Assembly (NCBI GenBank): GCA_905339405.1
Contig: CAJPGC010000001.1
Coordinates: 62,001 to 126,000 of the forward strand
From: an uncultured bacterium
GTDB taxonomy: Bacteria; Desulfobacterota; GWC2-55-46
Reading direction: 5' to 3'
Length of the DNA: 64,000 nt
Each line of letters starts with the position of its first letter. The first letter of the stretch is position 1. Under the pieces are notes generated by a model. It had not been told where the DNA came from and searched no databases. It worked only from the letters and a program-made list of their open reading frames with translations. Position numbers and translations under genes: made by a program. This document shows, piece after piece, positions 25,604 through 35,907 of this stretch.

Positions 25604-27400
25604 ATGACAGGCGGCAGGTTTGAAAACCATCTCAAGGACCAGAAGAGTCCGTACCTGAAGCAGCACGCCTTAAACCCGGTCGACTGGTACCCCTGGAGCG
25701 GCGCGGCCCTGGCCAAGGCAAAAGAGGAGAACAGGCCTCTTATCATAAGCATAGGATATTCATCGTGCCACTGGTGCCACGTCATGGAAAGGGAGTCGTT
25801 CGAGGATGCCGAGACCGCCAGGATAATGAACGACAACTTCGTGAACATAAAGGTCGACAGGGAGGAGAGGCCCGACCTCGACAGCCTCTACATAAAAGCC
25901 GTCCAGGCCATGACTGGCCATGCCGGATGGCCCCTTACAGTCTTTGCCACTCCCGAAGGAGTGCCGTTTTACGGGGGGTCGTACTTCCCGCCGGAGGACA
26001 GGTTCGGGATGCCCTCGTTCAAGAAGGTGCTTCTCGCCGTCTCGCTGGCCTACAGGAAGAACAGGAAGAAGGTCGACGAGGTGACGGTCGACGTCGAGAG
26101 GATATTGAAGAGCAGGAACGTCATCACCCCGGTCGAAATACGCGCCGAGGTCTCTGATATGGCCTTTGACGCCGCGAGGCTGTACTTCGACGGCGTGAAC
26201 GGCGGCTTCGGGAGGGGCACGAAGTTTCCCCATACGATGTTTTTGAAGTTCCTCCTGGCTTATCACAGGAGGACGGGGAGAGGAGAGGCGCTCACGATGG
26301 TCAGGAAGAGCCTCTCCAGCATGGCAAGGGGCGGCATATACGACCAGCTCGGGGGCGGCTTCCACAGGTACTCGGTGGACGAGAGGTGGGACGTGCCCCA
26401 TTTCGAGAAGATGCTCTATGACAACGCGCTGTTCGCCGGCCTTTACACAGAGGCCTTCGAGGAGACCGGCAAGCTGTTCTATAAAGACATCGCGCTCGAG
26501 ACCATAGGTTATATGCTCCGCGAGATGAAAGGCGCTGAAGGCGGCTTCTATTCCTCCCAGGACGCGGACGTCTCAGGCCACGAGGGGGCGTACTACCTCT
26601 GGAGCGCAGAAGAGATAAAAGCCGCGCTCGGCGATGGCGCCGAAAGGTTCATGGGCTTTTTCTCGGTCACTGAAAGGGGCAACTACGAGGAGATGAACAC
26701 GCTTCGCATAAGCAGGCCGGTGGGCCAGGAAGAGGAGAGAGTCCCCGAAGACATAAAGGCGATGAAGGAGACCCTCTTCAAGGTCAGGGCCATGAGAAAG
26801 GCCCCGGAGACCGACCGGAAGATAATAACCTCGTGGAACGGTCTTGCCATCATGGCCCTTTCAAGGGCTTCGAAGGCGTTCGGCAGGCCAGACCTGCTCG
26901 AAGAGGCCGAAAAGTGCGCGGCTTTCCTCCTTACGGGGCTGAGGGACGCCAACGGCAGAGTAATGAGGTACTTCCTCGACGGCGGGGCGGAGGTGGCAGG
27001 CCTTCTCGAGGACTATGCTCTCCTCGGGTGCGGGCTCCTTTCGATACACAAGGCCACGGGAGAGCAGGACTGGCTCGAAGAGGCGGGAAAGGCGGCCGAC
27101 AGCATGGTAGAGCTCTTCCATGACGAGGTCTCCGGGCTTTTCTTCGACGCAGGGGCCGACCAGGAGAAGCTCTTCGTGCGCGAAAGGGACCTCTTCGACA
27201 ACGACGTGCCCTCGGGCAACTCGGCGGCGGCCCAGCTCCTTCTCGGGCTTTCGCGCGCCTCGGGAAACGTAAGGGACGGCGAGCTCGCTGAAAAAATACT
27301 GCGTTCCATCGAGGGGATAATCGAGGAGCCCATATCCCACGGCAACTTCCTTGCCGTGCTCGAATCGTTCATTGGCGGGAAGGGGGAGCGCCCCCATTGA
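25604..27400 (+). CDS. YyaL/Spata20-type protein: thioredoxin-like domain (DUF255) with (alpha/alpha)6 domain
   Basis: The 598-residue protein starts [20 protein letters not shown] and has the DUF255 signature [11 protein letters not shown], then [19 protein letters not shown] with a CxxC pair (Cys-His-Trp-Cys) near residue 52. The rest is an epimerase/glucosaminidase-like alpha/alpha barrel ([26 protein letters not shown] near 247). It is somewhat shorter than the usual 670-700 residues of the family. Function is poorly defined; a redox or sugar-related role has been suggested for the family. Its 3' end overlaps the convergent gene by 32 bases. Confidence 0.92.
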   Translation: MTGGRFENHLKDQKSPYLKQHALNPVDWYPWSGAALAKAKEENRPLIISIGYSSCHWCHVMERESFEDAETARIMNDNFVNIKVDREERPDLDSLYIKAVQAMTGHAGWPLTVFATPEGVPFYGGSYFPPEDRFGMPSFKKVLLAVSLAYRKNRKKVDEVTVDVERILKSRNVITPVEIRAEVSDMAFDAARLYFDGVNGGFGRGTKFPHTMFLKFLLAYHRRTGRGEALTMVRKSLSSMARGGIYDQLGGGFHRYSVDERWDVPHFEKMLYDNALFAGLYTEAFEETGKLFYKDIALETIGYMLREMKGAEGGFYSSQDADVSGHEGAYYLWSAEEIKAALGDGAERFMGFFSVTERGNYEEMNTLRISRPVGQEEERVPEDIKAMKETLFKVRAMRKAPETDRKIITSWNGLAIMALSRASKAFGRPDLLEEAEKCAAFLLTGLRDANGRVMRYFLDGGAEVAGLLEDYALLGCGLLSIHKATGEQDWLEEAGKAADSMVELFHDEVSGLFFDAGADQEKLFVRERDLFDNDVPSGNSAAAQLLLGLSRASGNVRDGELAEKILRSIEGIIEEPISHGNFLAVLESFIGGKGERPH

Positions 27401-28610
27401 CTGCGAGCTTCCTGTCCTCGTCGACGACGGCCTTCAAGCGTTCCAGGATGCCGGGCGTTGCCGATATGACCCTGTTCCAGTTCGGGATGAGAGGGGCCCC
27501 CAGCGGGTTTTCCATGATGGTCCTGGCGGCCTCCATTATCGACCTCGTGAAGGCGTCGACCGTCATCGCTTCCTCGTGCCTGTCGAAGAAAAGGCCGTTT
27601 ATGGCAGCGTCGCTCTCGTATTTAACGATGCTGTCCTCCGCGAGCTTCAGGTAGTTCGCCATCAGGGACTTGAAAAAGCCGTCCGAGAAGACTATGCCTT
27701 CTGAAGCGGCCGTCCGGAAAATGGACTTGGCGATGTCGATGCTCATCTTCATGAGGCCGGTCGACGGGTCTTCAGCCGACAGGGCCTGGTGCTTGTGTTC
27801 GTAGTTCTCCGCTATGTCGACCTGGCAGACCCTCTTCGTCGAGTAGTTCCTGTAGACCTCGGCGAGCATGCCTACCTCGAGGCCCCAGTCCCAGGGTATC
27901 CTGTTGATGCGCGCGACGTCCACCGTCATCGAAAACTCGCCCGCAAGCGGGTACCTGAAGCTGTCCAGGAAGTCGAGGAACGGGTTGGCGACCATCTTCT
28001 GCAGCGCCCGCACCAGCGGGAAGATGAAAAGCCTCGTGACCCTGCCGTGCATCTTCTCGGTGACACGGGCGTAATACCCCTTGCAGAAGACGTAGTCGAG
28101 CGTAGGGCTCACTACCGGGTAGCAGAGCCTCCCCAAGAGGTCCATGCCGTAGTTCAGTATGTCGCAGTCGTGGAGGGCGATGCAGCTCGATTTGCCGCTC
28201 GCTATGACGTAGCCGTATGCGGTCCACGCGCTCCTGCCCTTGCCGTCCCTGCCGGGGCTCACGCCACGTTCCTCTAGGGTCCTGTAAAGCTCCTTCATCC
28301 GCGCCCCGCCAGTGTGCAGGATAGTGACCTCCTGCGGCAGGGACGACATGAAATCCGTCACGCGGGTGAACTCGTCGTCGGTCGCAGGGCCGAGCGCCAG
28401 GACTATCTCGCGGACGAACTTCGCGCCCTTCAGGGCCTCCCTGATGCCCTTCATGGCTTCGCTCATGACGTCGGAGTAGAGCGCCGGAAGGATGAGGGCG
28501 ATGGGGCGCACCATGCTGTAGAGCTCGAGCTCGGCTATGAGCCTCTCGGGCTTCGGCCTGCCCAGCCTGTGGAGCGTCGTTATGCTTCCGGCATGGTAGA
28601 AGTCGGCCAT
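27369..28610 (-). CDS. GT81-like glycosyltransferase, putative glucosyl-3-phosphoglycerate synthase-type
   Basis: The 413-residue protein starts [20 protein letters not shown] after AAGGTG. The metal-binding DxD-type motif [10 protein letters not shown] lies near 142, preceded by the donor-site segment [16 protein letters not shown]. No membrane segment is seen. It resembles retaining glycosyltransferases making glucosylglycerate-type osmolytes. The neighbouring MpgP-like phosphatase and second glycosyltransferase support synthesis of a phosphorylated glycosylglycerate, later dephosphorylated. Sugar donor (UDP-glucose or GDP-mannose) and acceptor are not certain. Confidence 0.72.
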   Translation of the reverse strand: MADFYHAGSITTLHRLGRPKPERLIAELELYSMVRPIALILPALYSDVMSEAMKGIREALKGAKFVREIVLALGPATDDEFTRVTDFMSSLPQEVTILHTGGARMKELYRTLEERGVSPGRDGKGRSAWTAYGYVIASGKSSCIALHDCDILNYGMDLLGRLCYPVVSPTLDYVFCKGYYARVTEKMHGRVTRLFIFPLVRALQKMVANPFLDFLDSFRYPLAGEFSMTVDVARINRIPWDWGLEVGMLAEVYRNYSTKRVCQVDIAENYEHKHQALSAEDPSTGLMKMSIDIAKSIFRTAASEGIVFSDGFFKSLMANYLKLAEDSIVKYESDAAINGLFFDRHEEAMTVDAFTRSIMEAARTIMENPLGAPLIPNWNRVISATPGILERLKAVVDEDRKLAVNGGAPPSRQ

Positions 28611-28679
28611 AGTTCACCTTTTTGGGCTGAATCTGAGGTTAGCCCACAGGTGAGCGCCTGTCAAGGCGGCGTCTGGTCT

Positions 28680-29732
28680 TTATTTCTTGAGATAGACGGT
28701 GTGCGTGGGGAAGGGGAACTCTATGCCTTCTTCGCGGAACCTTCTGAAAATCCGCTTCCTCAGCTCATGCTGCACGAGCGCCTGGTCGGTATAATCGGCG
28801 ACCTGGCATATGAGCGTGAAATCGAGCGAAGAGGGGCCGAAGCCGGGAATGAACCTCACGAGAGGAGCAGGCTCGGCCAGCAGGCCCGGGACTTCGCCTA
28901 CCGCTTTTCCGGCCTCGTCGACGAGGACCTTTTCGACGTGCTCGGGGTCCGAGGAGTAGCTCACGCTTATCTGTATCGGGAAAGAGAGGCTGGTCATCGG
29001 CAGGTGGTAGTTCGTTATCGTGCTGGTTGAGAGCTTGTTGTTCGGGACGATGACGATGTTGTTCGAGGGCTGACGGAGCCTGGTGGTCCTCCAGCCTATG
29101 TCCGAGACGAACCCTTCTTCCCCAGAGCTTATCTTTATGTAGTCTCCTACCCTGATGGGCCTCTCCATCAGGAGGTGTATGCCGGCGAAAAGGTTTGAAA
29201 GAGAGTCCTGCAGGGCGAGCGCCACGGCCAGGCCTCCGACGCCGAGGGCCGTTAGCATCGGGGTTATGGAAACGCCGAGCCCGTTGAGCATTATGAGGAG
29301 GCCGAGGCCGAGGATGACGACCTTTATGACCGCTTTTGAAAGCCCGGTGACGGCAACGCCGGGGGAGGACTTTTCTATCGCGCCCTGCACGAGCTTCGAG
29401 GCGATGTTGGCCACCGCGAGCGTCACGGAAAGTATTATGAGGACGTACAGGGCCTTGAGCCCGTAGTTGACGAACTTGGGCGGCAGGCCGGACGTTGCGA
29501 TGGTTATGTATATGGAGGTGGCAAAAACCCAGAAAACGGAAGGCTGTCTGACGGAGTCGATTATGAAATCGTCCGCTCTGGTGTCGGTCTTCCTTGCCCA
29601 GCGCTCAAAGGCCGAGAAGGCTATCCTCCTCGCGAGGAACAGGACCGCCGTTATGACGAGGAATACCAGCGCGAAAAAGGCCGCGTTGGTCATCATCTCG
29701 CTGTTTAACTGTCCCCCCCAGAACTGCTGCAT
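28680..29732 (-). CDS. MscS-family mechanosensitive channel protein
   Basis: The 350-residue protein has an N-terminal hydrophobic helix, further membrane segments at about 60-80, 90-110 and 130-150, then the pore helix and beta domain: TALGVGGLAVALALQDSLSN near 161, LFAGIHLLMERPIRVGDYIK, and NNIVIVPNNKLSTSTITNYH. These are typical of MscS, which releases solutes on osmotic down-shock. Co-location with osmolyte-type glycosyltransferases suggests osmotic control. A hydrophilic C-terminal domain ends at FPTHTVYLKK. Confidence 0.94.
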   Translation of the reverse strand: MQQFWGGQLNSEMMTNAAFFALVFLVITAVLFLARRIAFSAFERWARKTDTRADDFIIDSVRQPSVFWVFATSIYITIATSGLPPKFVNYGLKALYVLIILSVTLAVANIASKLVQGAIEKSSPGVAVTGLSKAVIKVVILGLGLLIMLNGLGVSITPMLTALGVGGLAVALALQDSLSNLFAGIHLLMERPIRVGDYIKISSGEEGFVSDIGWRTTRLRQPSNNIVIVPNNKLSTSTITNYHLPMTSLSFPIQISVSYSSDPEHVEKVLVDEAGKAVGEVPGLLAEPAPLVRFIPGFGPSSLDFTLICQVADYTDQALVQHELRKRIFRRFREEGIEFPFPTHTVYLKK

Positions 29733-29804
29733 ATGTTTTTCCGGCCTCCCCTGTTATCCGTGGGAGTATAGCATTATGCGGGGCGCGAGACAACCCCGGC
29801 AGCT

Positions 29805-30503
29805 TCAGAGCTGGTCTATGCCGCCGCCGTCCTCTTCCTTCTTTGAAAAGAGGCGGCCCATGGCTTTTTTCGCGTACTCTTTGCCGGCCGCGCCGAAGGC
29901 TATCGCCAGGGCGAGCCCTATCGTGCCGAAGAATATGGCGAAGGCCGCGAAGACTATCTTAGGGGCTATGGCGAGCTGCTCCAGGGCCATGGCTGAGGCG
30001 AGGATGAAAAGGAACACCCTGACGGACTCGCTGATGAGCCTCGAGTATTCGATACCCGCGTTTACAGCCGCTATGAGAGCGGCCCTTGCAAGGAAGTTGG
30101 CGATGAAGTAGCCGAGCACTATTATGATGACCGCCGAGAAGAACTTAGGCAGGTACATGAAAAAGACGGAGACCAGCGCGTCGGTTACCTCGTAGCCGAG
30201 AGTAGCGAACCCGGCCATGAAAAAGAGCACGACCACGAACCAGTACAGGAACGACCCCGCGAACTTCGTCGGAGTCGACGAGAAGCCCGCCTTGCGAAGG
30301 GCCGTCGTGAACCCCGTCTGTTCGCTCCAGGCGTCGAACCTGACGGCCCTGAAGCCCTTGTGGAGGAGCCGCTTGAGGAGCGAAGCGATTATGAAGCCTG
30401 AGGCGATTATAAGGATGATGATGAGCGCGTCAGGGACGAACTCCATCAGTTTTTCCCAGAACGTGCCGAGGTGGCCGGCTATCCGGTCTGTTATCCTGTC
30501 CAT
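29805..30503 (-). CDS. Membrane protein with conserved TM-helix repeats (MscS-related, CmpX-like)
   Basis: The 232-residue protein has four or five membrane segments (about residues 22-45, 80-102, 112-140, 155-175, 180-205) and the repeated pattern PKFFSAVIIIVLGYFIANFLAR, found in small mechanosensitive-channel-related proteins lacking the full MscS beta domain. It ends in a charged, acidic tail with EEDGGG. It follows the second glycosyltransferase closely (one base after its stop) with GGAGGAGG as ribosome site. An auxiliary or channel-like role in osmotic response is inferred. Confidence 0.8.
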   Translation of the reverse strand: MDRITDRIAGHLGTFWEKLMEFVPDALIIILIIASGFIIASLLKRLLHKGFRAVRFDAWSEQTGFTTALRKAGFSSTPTKFAGSFLYWFVVVLFFMAGFATLGYEVTDALVSVFFMYLPKFFSAVIIIVLGYFIANFLARAALIAAVNAGIEYSRLISESVRVFLFILASAMALEQLAIAPKIVFAAFAIFFGTIGLALAIAFGAAGKEYAKKAMGRLFSKKEEDGGGIDQL

Positions 30504-30504
30504 T

Positions 30505-31770
30505 TCATTTGCCTCCTCCTTGCCAGTTTGATGTGAGATAGCCCTTGTGCTTCTCGTACTCGGCCGCTACCTCTTCCACCACGCCCTCTGCCTCATCGTC
30601 GCCCATCTCGGCGGTCTCCAGGAAAAATGAGGCGGTCCGCCCGTAATAAAGCGGTATGAGTGAGCCCAGGAGGTGCTCGGCAGGCATCTTCCTGTGGTGA
30701 TAGGCCAGCAGGCTGTCGTATACGGAGCGCACCCATGTCTCCATCGGGAACCTGAACGCCGGGGCCTCTTCCTTTGCCAGCGAGCAAAGCCGCTCTACAG
30801 TGTCCCCGTCCATGAAGCCAGCCCAGAGCTTGTTGAGGTTTTCGGCGCCTATCCTGAAGTGGCGGAGCATGCCTTCGGTGTTGACCTTTATGGGCACGAC
30901 CGCCGCCATGTATTTGAAGCCGAAGGTTGGAACCTCCACCGAGCCGTTGACGCCAAGCCATTGCTTGTGGTGCTTTTCGGTCAGCGACATCAGAGAGCCT
31001 ACGACCTGCACGAACATGTCCTTCAGGTCGGCCCCGGGGTCTTTCGGGTCGTGTATCTTCGCGCCCAGGTACGACTGGCAGACGTTGAAGCCGCCGGCCA
31101 GCGCTTCAGTCGTCATCCATATGTCAATGCCGAACCTCGCGATATCGGTGTTCCAGACGTCCTGGCCCAGGTAAAACTCCGCCATCTTTCCTGAAAAGCC
31201 GAACTCCCCGCCTATGGGCTGGCGTATCCTGCTGCCGTACAGGGCCCTGGTGAGCGGGTAGATTATGCTGTTGGTGATGGTGCCGTCGTACTTGTGGCGC
31301 GAATAGAGGGGTGCGACGAAGTCGAAGCCTTCCTTTACGACGGGGGAGAGGAGGAGCTCGATCCACTCCGGCGTGATGGAGCGCAGGTCAGCGTCGACGA
31401 CGCAGCAGGCTTTTGCCCCGAGGTCGCGGGCCATCTGGAAGATCGTCCTGAAGGCGCTCCCCTTGCCGGGTATGCCGTGATAAGGGGTCGTTATCCTGTT
31501 TACGGGGTGGAGCCTGTGCGGGAGGAATACGGCCTTGTGGTCGGCCCTGGCGTTCAATACGGCCTCGGTGGTGGAATCTTTCGAGCCGCCGTCGGAGTTG
31601 ATGATTATCGCTTTCTCGCCCGGGAAATACTTGGCGAGCCCGGCGTCCACGGCGCGCACTACGTGGCCGATGGTGCGGGCGTTGTTGTAGCTCGCTATCC
31701 CGACCACGATGTCGGCGCTCTCGCCCTTGAGGGCGGTGCTTTCTTTGCGGCCGAGCTCAGGGTCAGCCAT
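30505..31770 (-). CDS. Family-2-like glycosyltransferase, putative glucosyl/mannosylglycerate synthase
   Basis: The 421-residue protein follows GGAGG by 4 bases. A GT-A fold is visible: IVVGIASYNNARTIGHVVRA near 21, IINSDGGSKDSTTEAVLNA near 56, GIPGKGSAFRTIFQMA near 98, and the DxD motif CCVVDADLRSITPEW near 121. Later GGEFGFSGKM and WNTDIARFGIDIWMTTEA resemble mannosylglycerate-synthase-like and GT81 enzymes. It lies between the phosphatase gene and the channel genes. It may make the phosphorylated or direct glycosylglycerate product; which of the two glycosyltransferases does which step is unresolved. Confidence 0.75.
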   Translation of the reverse strand: MADPELGRKESTALKGESADIVVGIASYNNARTIGHVVRAVDAGLAKYFPGEKAIIINSDGGSKDSTTEAVLNARADHKAVFLPHRLHPVNRITTPYHGIPGKGSAFRTIFQMARDLGAKACCVVDADLRSITPEWIELLLSPVVKEGFDFVAPLYSRHKYDGTITNSIIYPLTRALYGSRIRQPIGGEFGFSGKMAEFYLGQDVWNTDIARFGIDIWMTTEALAGGFNVCQSYLGAKIHDPKDPGADLKDMFVQVVGSLMSLTEKHHKQWLGVNGSVEVPTFGFKYMAAVVPIKVNTEGMLRHFRIGAENLNKLWAGFMDGDTVERLCSLAKEEAPAFRFPMETWVRSVYDSLLAYHHRKMPAEHLLGSLIPLYYGRTASFFLETAEMGDDEAEGVVEEVAAEYEKHKGYLTSNWQGGGK

Positions 31771-31794
31771 TTTCCTCCTGGAAATTGAGGCGGC

Positions 31795-32613
31795 TCAGCA
31801 GGTGTAGCTTCCCGAAGCCTTTATGGTGTCGAGTATTCCGGTCACGGCCTTTGCCCAGCCAACCGGGCCAGCGCCGTCGGCTTTTATGAGCTTAGGGACC
31901 CCTTCGACCGGCTCATAACCGCCCTCTTCGCCCCTTACGAGCACCGGGTAGTCAACGTTTTTCAATAACGGGACGTCGTTTCCCCTGTCACCAAGGCCGA
32001 TAAATATTGCTTTGCCGTAGAGCGCCCTGTAAAGGGTCTTAAGTGTCTCGACCGCCCTGCCCTTGTCATTGTCTCCGGTGAGGTGGAGTATCTTCCCGCG
32101 TGTGAGGGTAAGGCCGACGGATTCGGCCAGGAGCCCTACTTCTTCGACCGAGCCGGATTCGAGGAAAAAAGGCTCGTCGAATTCGCGCTCCTTCGAAAGG
32201 ACGGCGTCGGCCAGCGGGAGGCCGGTGCGCTCGGTTATCTCCTCAGGCGTTAGGTCGGCGAAGCCGGTTATCCTGAAGCCTGTCTCTTTCCTTATCTCCG
32301 CGAGCGCACTTTTGAGCACCTCATAGGATGTCCCGAGGCGAATGAGCTTCATGCCGCCAGCGTCTTCCCCCCTGACGGGGAAAGGGAAGGCCCCGTCAGG
32401 TATGAAGACCCCGCCGCCGTTCTCGGTTATGAACGGGCCGCCTACTCCGAGGAGCTCGCGCACCCTTTCCACTTCGGCCCGGGTCTTGCTGGTCACGGGG
32501 ACAAGCGGGATCGATTCGTCCTTTATGCGCCTTATTACCGGGAGCGCGGCCTCGAAAGAGTATCCGTCGTCCAGGAGCGTGCCGTCGAGGTCCGTGAATA
32601 TGACCGGTTTCAT
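31795..32613 (-). CDS. Mannosyl-3-phosphoglycerate phosphatase-like HAD phosphatase (MpgP/MggB/GpgP-like)
   Basis: ATG 32613 follows the stop of the exchanger gene by two bases, with GGGGTG as ribosome site. The 272-residue protein starts MKPVIFTDLDGTLLDDG, with the HAD nucleophile in DLDGT, motif II-like VPVTSKTRAEVE, and the C-terminal acidic motif IGLGDRGNDVPLLKN. ENGGGVFIPDG is characteristic of the MpgP subfamily, which removes phosphate from glycosyl-3-phosphoglycerate to give the osmolyte. Context with two glycosyltransferases supports this role. Confidence 0.87.
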   Translation of the reverse strand: MKPVIFTDLDGTLLDDGYSFEAALPVIRRIKDESIPLVPVTSKTRAEVERVRELLGVGGPFITENGGGVFIPDGAFPFPVRGEDAGGMKLIRLGTSYEVLKSALAEIRKETGFRITGFADLTPEEITERTGLPLADAVLSKEREFDEPFFLESGSVEEVGLLAESVGLTLTRGKILHLTGDNDKGRAVETLKTLYRALYGKAIFIGLGDRGNDVPLLKNVDYPVLVRGEEGGYEPVEGVPKLIKADGAGPVGWAKAVTGILDTIKASGSYTC

Positions 32614-32615
32614 AG

Positions 32616-33617
32616 TCACCCCATTATGTATACGAAGTACATGCTGATTACGCCTATGGCTATCATTGCCATGGAGTCCCACCCGAACCTCATCGCCTTT
32701 TTCTCGTGCTTGTAGGTTATGCTGATGAGCACTATGGCCGTCATCAGTATGGCCATGAGCGCGGTGACCGCGTGGGATTTGGATATGTCAGAAAGGAGCG
32801 GGCCCTTCGAGTACAGGATGTCGTCGATGCCTAGGATGCCGATGTTGAACATGTTGCTGCCCAGAAGGTTGCCTATGGCGAGGTCGTGAGCGCCGATGCG
32901 GATAGCAGCGAACGACACCACGAACTCCGGCAGCGTCGTAGTCATCGCCACGAAAAACGTGCCCATGAAGCTCGTCCCGAGCCCGGTCAAACGCGCGGTC
33001 TCCTCAGCGATGAAAGGCAGCCATGTCGCGGCCAGGATTATCGCGGCCGCGTTGGCCGAGTAAAGAAAGACGGCCCTGGCGCCGGATATGTGGCCGTACC
33101 TGAGTTTTTCCACGGTCTCTTCGGCTATCGTGCTGATATATTTTTTTTCGTAGAAGTACACGAGCCTTATGCCTATGACGTAGAGAACGAAGATCACGGG
33201 CGTATAAAGCCCCACGTGAAACAGAGCCGGGATATGCCCTTCAAGAAAGATCGAGGCCGACACCAGCCCGAGCATCAGGATGCCGTAACCCGCCGACAGC
33301 ACGTGCGACTGCCCTACCTTGTGAAAGATGGGGCTGCTCTTGTCCATCGGGTCGAGAAGGGCCAGTATGAGGAGGTTCATTACGCAGGCCCCCAGGATGT
33401 TGCCGGCCGCTATGTCCGGGACGTCGGCTATAGTAACCGAGCTTATGCCCGTCATGAGCTCGGGCAGCGAGGTAATGCTGGCCATGATTATAAGCCCTGT
33501 CCACGCACGCCCGAGCCCGGTCTTTTCCGCGATTATGTCGCCGTACTTCGACAGCCTTGTGCCGCAGAAGACGATTATCGCCGCGATTATTATGAATTCA
33601 GCCAGTAAAAGTGCCAA
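32616..33617 (-). CDS. Sodium/calcium exchanger family (CaCA) membrane protein
   Basis: The 333-residue protein begins at TTG 33617 and is almost wholly hydrophobic, with about ten membrane segments in two homologous halves. The alpha-repeat motifs are visible: MASITSLPELMTGI near 46 with GNILGACVMNLLILALLD, and AMTTTLPEFVVSFA near 226 with GNLLGSNMFNIGIL. These bind cations in CaCA exchangers. It heads the minus-strand osmoadaptation operon. Ca2+/Na+ or Ca2+/H+ specificity is not determined. Confidence 0.9.
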   Translation of the reverse strand: MALLLAEFIIIAAIIVFCGTRLSKYGDIIAEKTGLGRAWTGLIIMASITSLPELMTGISSVTIADVPDIAAGNILGACVMNLLILALLDPMDKSSPIFHKVGQSHVLSAGYGILMLGLVSASIFLEGHIPALFHVGLYTPVIFVLYVIGIRLVYFYEKKYISTIAEETVEKLRYGHISGARAVFLYSANAAAIILAATWLPFIAEETARLTGLGTSFMGTFFVAMTTTLPEFVVSFAAIRIGAHDLAIGNLLGSNMFNIGILGIDDILYSKGPLLSDISKSHAVTALMAILMTAIVLISITYKHEKKAMRFGWDSMAMIAIGVISMYFVYIMG

Positions 33618-33735
33618 TGCAGGGGGGCCGCCTTTTTTTATTCAAAGATAATATACCATTCTATCTCAAATATCACGGGCGCGGCCCTTAAGCGTTTGAC
33701 TTAAGTACCCGTTTGCCCTTAAAATAGCCGGAACA

Positions 33736-34554
33736 ATGGCTAAAATACTAAAGATAGCATTTCTTGCCTTCTTCTTCGCCCTTCAGGCGGCGTCCGCTTC
33801 GGCCGTGAACGTCGAGAGCCTGGCCGGTGAGCCGATAAGGGTCGTTGTCATAGACCCGGGCCACGGCGGGGACGACACCGGCGCGAAAGGCCCTTCAGGC
33901 ATGGCTGAAAAGGACGTCACCTTGAGCATTGCCCTGAAGCTCGCCGAGGTCCTCAAGGAGAGGATGGACGCGAGGGTGCTTCTCACGAGGACTTCCGACG
34001 TCTTCATACCCCTGGAGGAGCGCACGGCCTTTGCCAACGCCAACAGGGCCGACATATTCATAAGCATACACGTCAACGCGGCGGCCAACCGGGACGCGCG
34101 CGGAACCGAGACTTTCTTTTTGAGCATGGACGCGACCGACGAGGACGCAAGGCGCGTTGCCGCTTTCGAGAACAACGCCTACCAGGCCGGAGAAGCCGTT
34201 TTCACGGGCGGCGACGACCTTAAAGACATACTCCTTGACATGGCGAGCACGAGGAGCCACCACGAGAGCTCGACTTTGGCCGAGGCCGTCCACATGAGCA
34301 TGCTCGGCAAGGCCGGACGCGAGGGCAGGGGCGTAAAGCAGGCCCGCTTCACGGTGCTCGTCGGGGCGACTATGCCCGCGGTGCTCGTAGAGGTCGGCTT
34401 CATATCGAACCCTTCCGAGGAAAAATGGCTCTCCTCGAGGAAAGACCAGGAGCTTGCCGCAAGGGCCATAGCCGACGGCGTTGCGAGCTTCAGGGAGATA
34501 ATGACAAGGAGGGGCGGCTTCATTGAAGTCAGCGGAAAACTCACCCAGGACTGA
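33736..34554 (+). CDS. N-acetylmuramoyl-L-alanine amidase (Amidase_3), secreted
   Basis: The 272-residue protein has a signal peptide (residues 1-23, cleaved after ASA). The zinc amidase domain is complete: [25 protein letters not shown] with the first His and Glu ligands, [20 protein letters not shown], and the catalytic Glu in [14 protein letters not shown]. It cleaves the amide bond between MurNAc and the peptide in the periplasm. The 3' end overlaps rph by 32 bases. Confidence 0.94.
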   Translation: MAKILKIAFLAFFFALQAASASAVNVESLAGEPIRVVVIDPGHGGDDTGAKGPSGMAEKDVTLSIALKLAEVLKERMDARVLLTRTSDVFIPLEERTAFANANRADIFISIHVNAAANRDARGTETFFLSMDATDEDARRVAAFENNAYQAGEAVFTGGDDLKDILLDMASTRSHHESSTLAEAVHMSMLGKAGREGRGVKQARFTVLVGATMPAVLVEVGFISNPSEEKWLSSRKDQELAARAIADGVASFREIMTRRGGFIEVSGKLTQD

Positions 34555-35263
34555 CGGAAGGGCCCCGTCCGAGCTCAGGCCCGTAAAGGTCACGAGGGAT
34601 TATCTCAAGTTCGCGGAAGGATCGGTCCTCATTGAGATGGGAGACACGAAGGTCATTTGCGCGGCGACGGTCGAAGAGCGCGTCCCGCCCTTTCTCATGG
34701 GCAAGGGAAAGGGCTGGATGACTGCCGAGTACGCGATGCTGCCGAGGTCGTCCCAGAAAAGGATACAGAGGGAGTCTTCGGCCGGTAAGGTCGGCGGGCG
34801 CACCCACGAGATACAGCGGCTCATCGGCAGGAGCCTTCGCGCAGTGACGGACCTTGGCGCGCTTGGCGAGAGGACCATATACATAGACTGCGACGTGATA
34901 CAGGCCGACGGCGGAACGAGGACAGCCTCCATCACCGGAGCGTACATGGCGGTACATGAGACCGTCTCAGCGCTCTTGAAAAAAGGCGTCATCACGAAAA
35001 TGCCGCTCCTTGATTCGGTTGCGGCCGTGAGCGTCGGCATCGTCGGGGGCAGGGCGCTTCTCGACCTCAACTATGACGAGGACTCCACGGCCGAGGTCGA
35101 CATGAACATCATCATGACCGGTAACGGCAGGTTCGTCGAGGTGCAGGGCACCGCCGAATCAGAGCCTTTCTCGAAGGACAGCCTTGCCGAGCTCATCACT
35201 CTCGCGTCAGAAGGCATCTCGGAGCTCGCCTCCATACAGAAATCCACCCTCGGAACAAAATAA
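34523..35263 (+). CDS. rph: Ribonuclease PH
   Basis: TTG 34523 follows AGGAGGGG and lies inside the amidase gene. The 246-residue protein has all family marks: [20 protein letters not shown], the phosphate-binding segment [20 protein letters not shown] near 90, [20 protein letters not shown] near 116, and [20 protein letters not shown] near 175. It trims tRNA 3' ends using phosphate. It is followed after one base by rdgB, a common pairing in bacteria. Confidence 0.96.
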   Translation: MKSAENSPRTDGRAPSELRPVKVTRDYLKFAEGSVLIEMGDTKVICAATVEERVPPFLMGKGKGWMTAEYAMLPRSSQKRIQRESSAGKVGGRTHEIQRLIGRSLRAVTDLGALGERTIYIDCDVIQADGGTRTASITGAYMAVHETVSALLKKGVITKMPLLDSVAAVSVGIVGGRALLDLNYDEDSTAEVDMNIIMTGNGRFVEVQGTAESEPFSKDSLAELITLASEGISELASIQKSTLGTK

Positions 35264-35264
35264 T

Positions 35265-35855
35265 ATGAAGATAGCGCTTGCCACAAAGAACGCGGGCAAG
35301 GCAGCCGAGATAGGCCGCATACTCGAGGGCTCGGGGGTGGAGATAGTATCTCTCAAGGCCTTCCCCGGCGTGGAGCTGCCGCCGGAGACAGGCACGACCA
35401 TGATGGAGAACGCGCTCCTGAAGGCCCGCCACGTTTTCAAGTCCACGGGCCTGCCTGCCCTCGCCGACGACTCGGGCCTCGAGGTCGACTTCCTCGGGGG
35501 CGCGCCCGGGGTCTATTCCGCGAGGTACTCGGGCGAGAAGGCGACCGACGAGGAGAACTGGAGAAAGCTTTTAAGAGAGCTCGAAGGCGTCCCCCTTGAG
35601 AAGCGTTCAGCGCGTTTCAGGTGCGCTATCGCCCTGGTAGGGTTCGACGATGAAGAACACCTCTTCGAGGGCGTATTCGAGGGCGCGATAGCCGATGCCC
35701 CGCGCGGGGCCAACGGCTTCGGCTATGACCCCGTTTTCATCCCCCTCGGCATGGACAGGACCGCGGCCGAGCTCGCCCCGGAGGAGAAGAACAGGATAAG
35801 CCACAGGGCCCGCGCTCTGGAAGCCTTGAAGGTGTTTCTCTCCGGCCGCCGCTGA
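35265..35855 (+). CDS. rdgB: XTP/dITP diphosphatase (non-canonical purine NTP pyrophosphatase)
   Basis: ATG 35265 follows the rph stop by one base. The 196-residue protein starts MKIALATKNAGKAAEIGRIL, a HAM1/RdgB signature (SxNxxK-type). ALADDSGLEVDFLGGAPGVY near 66, RFRCAIALV, and GANGFGYDPVFIP near 144 complete it. It removes deaminated purine nucleotides (dITP, XTP) from the pool. Confidence 0.95.
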   Translation: MKIALATKNAGKAAEIGRILEGSGVEIVSLKAFPGVELPPETGTTMMENALLKARHVFKSTGLPALADDSGLEVDFLGGAPGVYSARYSGEKATDEENWRKLLRELEGVPLEKRSARFRCAIALVGFDDEEHLFEGVFEGAIADAPRGANGFGYDPVFIPLGMDRTAAELAPEEKNRISHRARALEALKVFLSGRR

Positions 35856-35878
35856 CCTTTCAAAAAATCCCCGCCGCC

Positions 35879-35907
35879 TTGACAACCTCCAAAACCCCAA
35901 TTAGACT
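35879..35907 (+). promoter_or_regulatory. Strong sigma70-type promoter for the cold-shock gene
   Basis: A consensus TTGACA (35879-35884) and TAGACT (35902-35907) are separated by 17 bases. The transcript would have a leader of roughly 110 bases before the ATG, a length common in cold-shock genes, containing CTTACTCAGTAAGTAAGC that can fold. Confidence 0.65.

Noticed and set aside
25459-25848. N-terminal extension of the DJ-1 family protein.
   Set aside because: The family N-terminus MKKVLVPLAPGFEE starts at 25458 with a good ribosome site, and the extension overlaps the start of the divergent gene.
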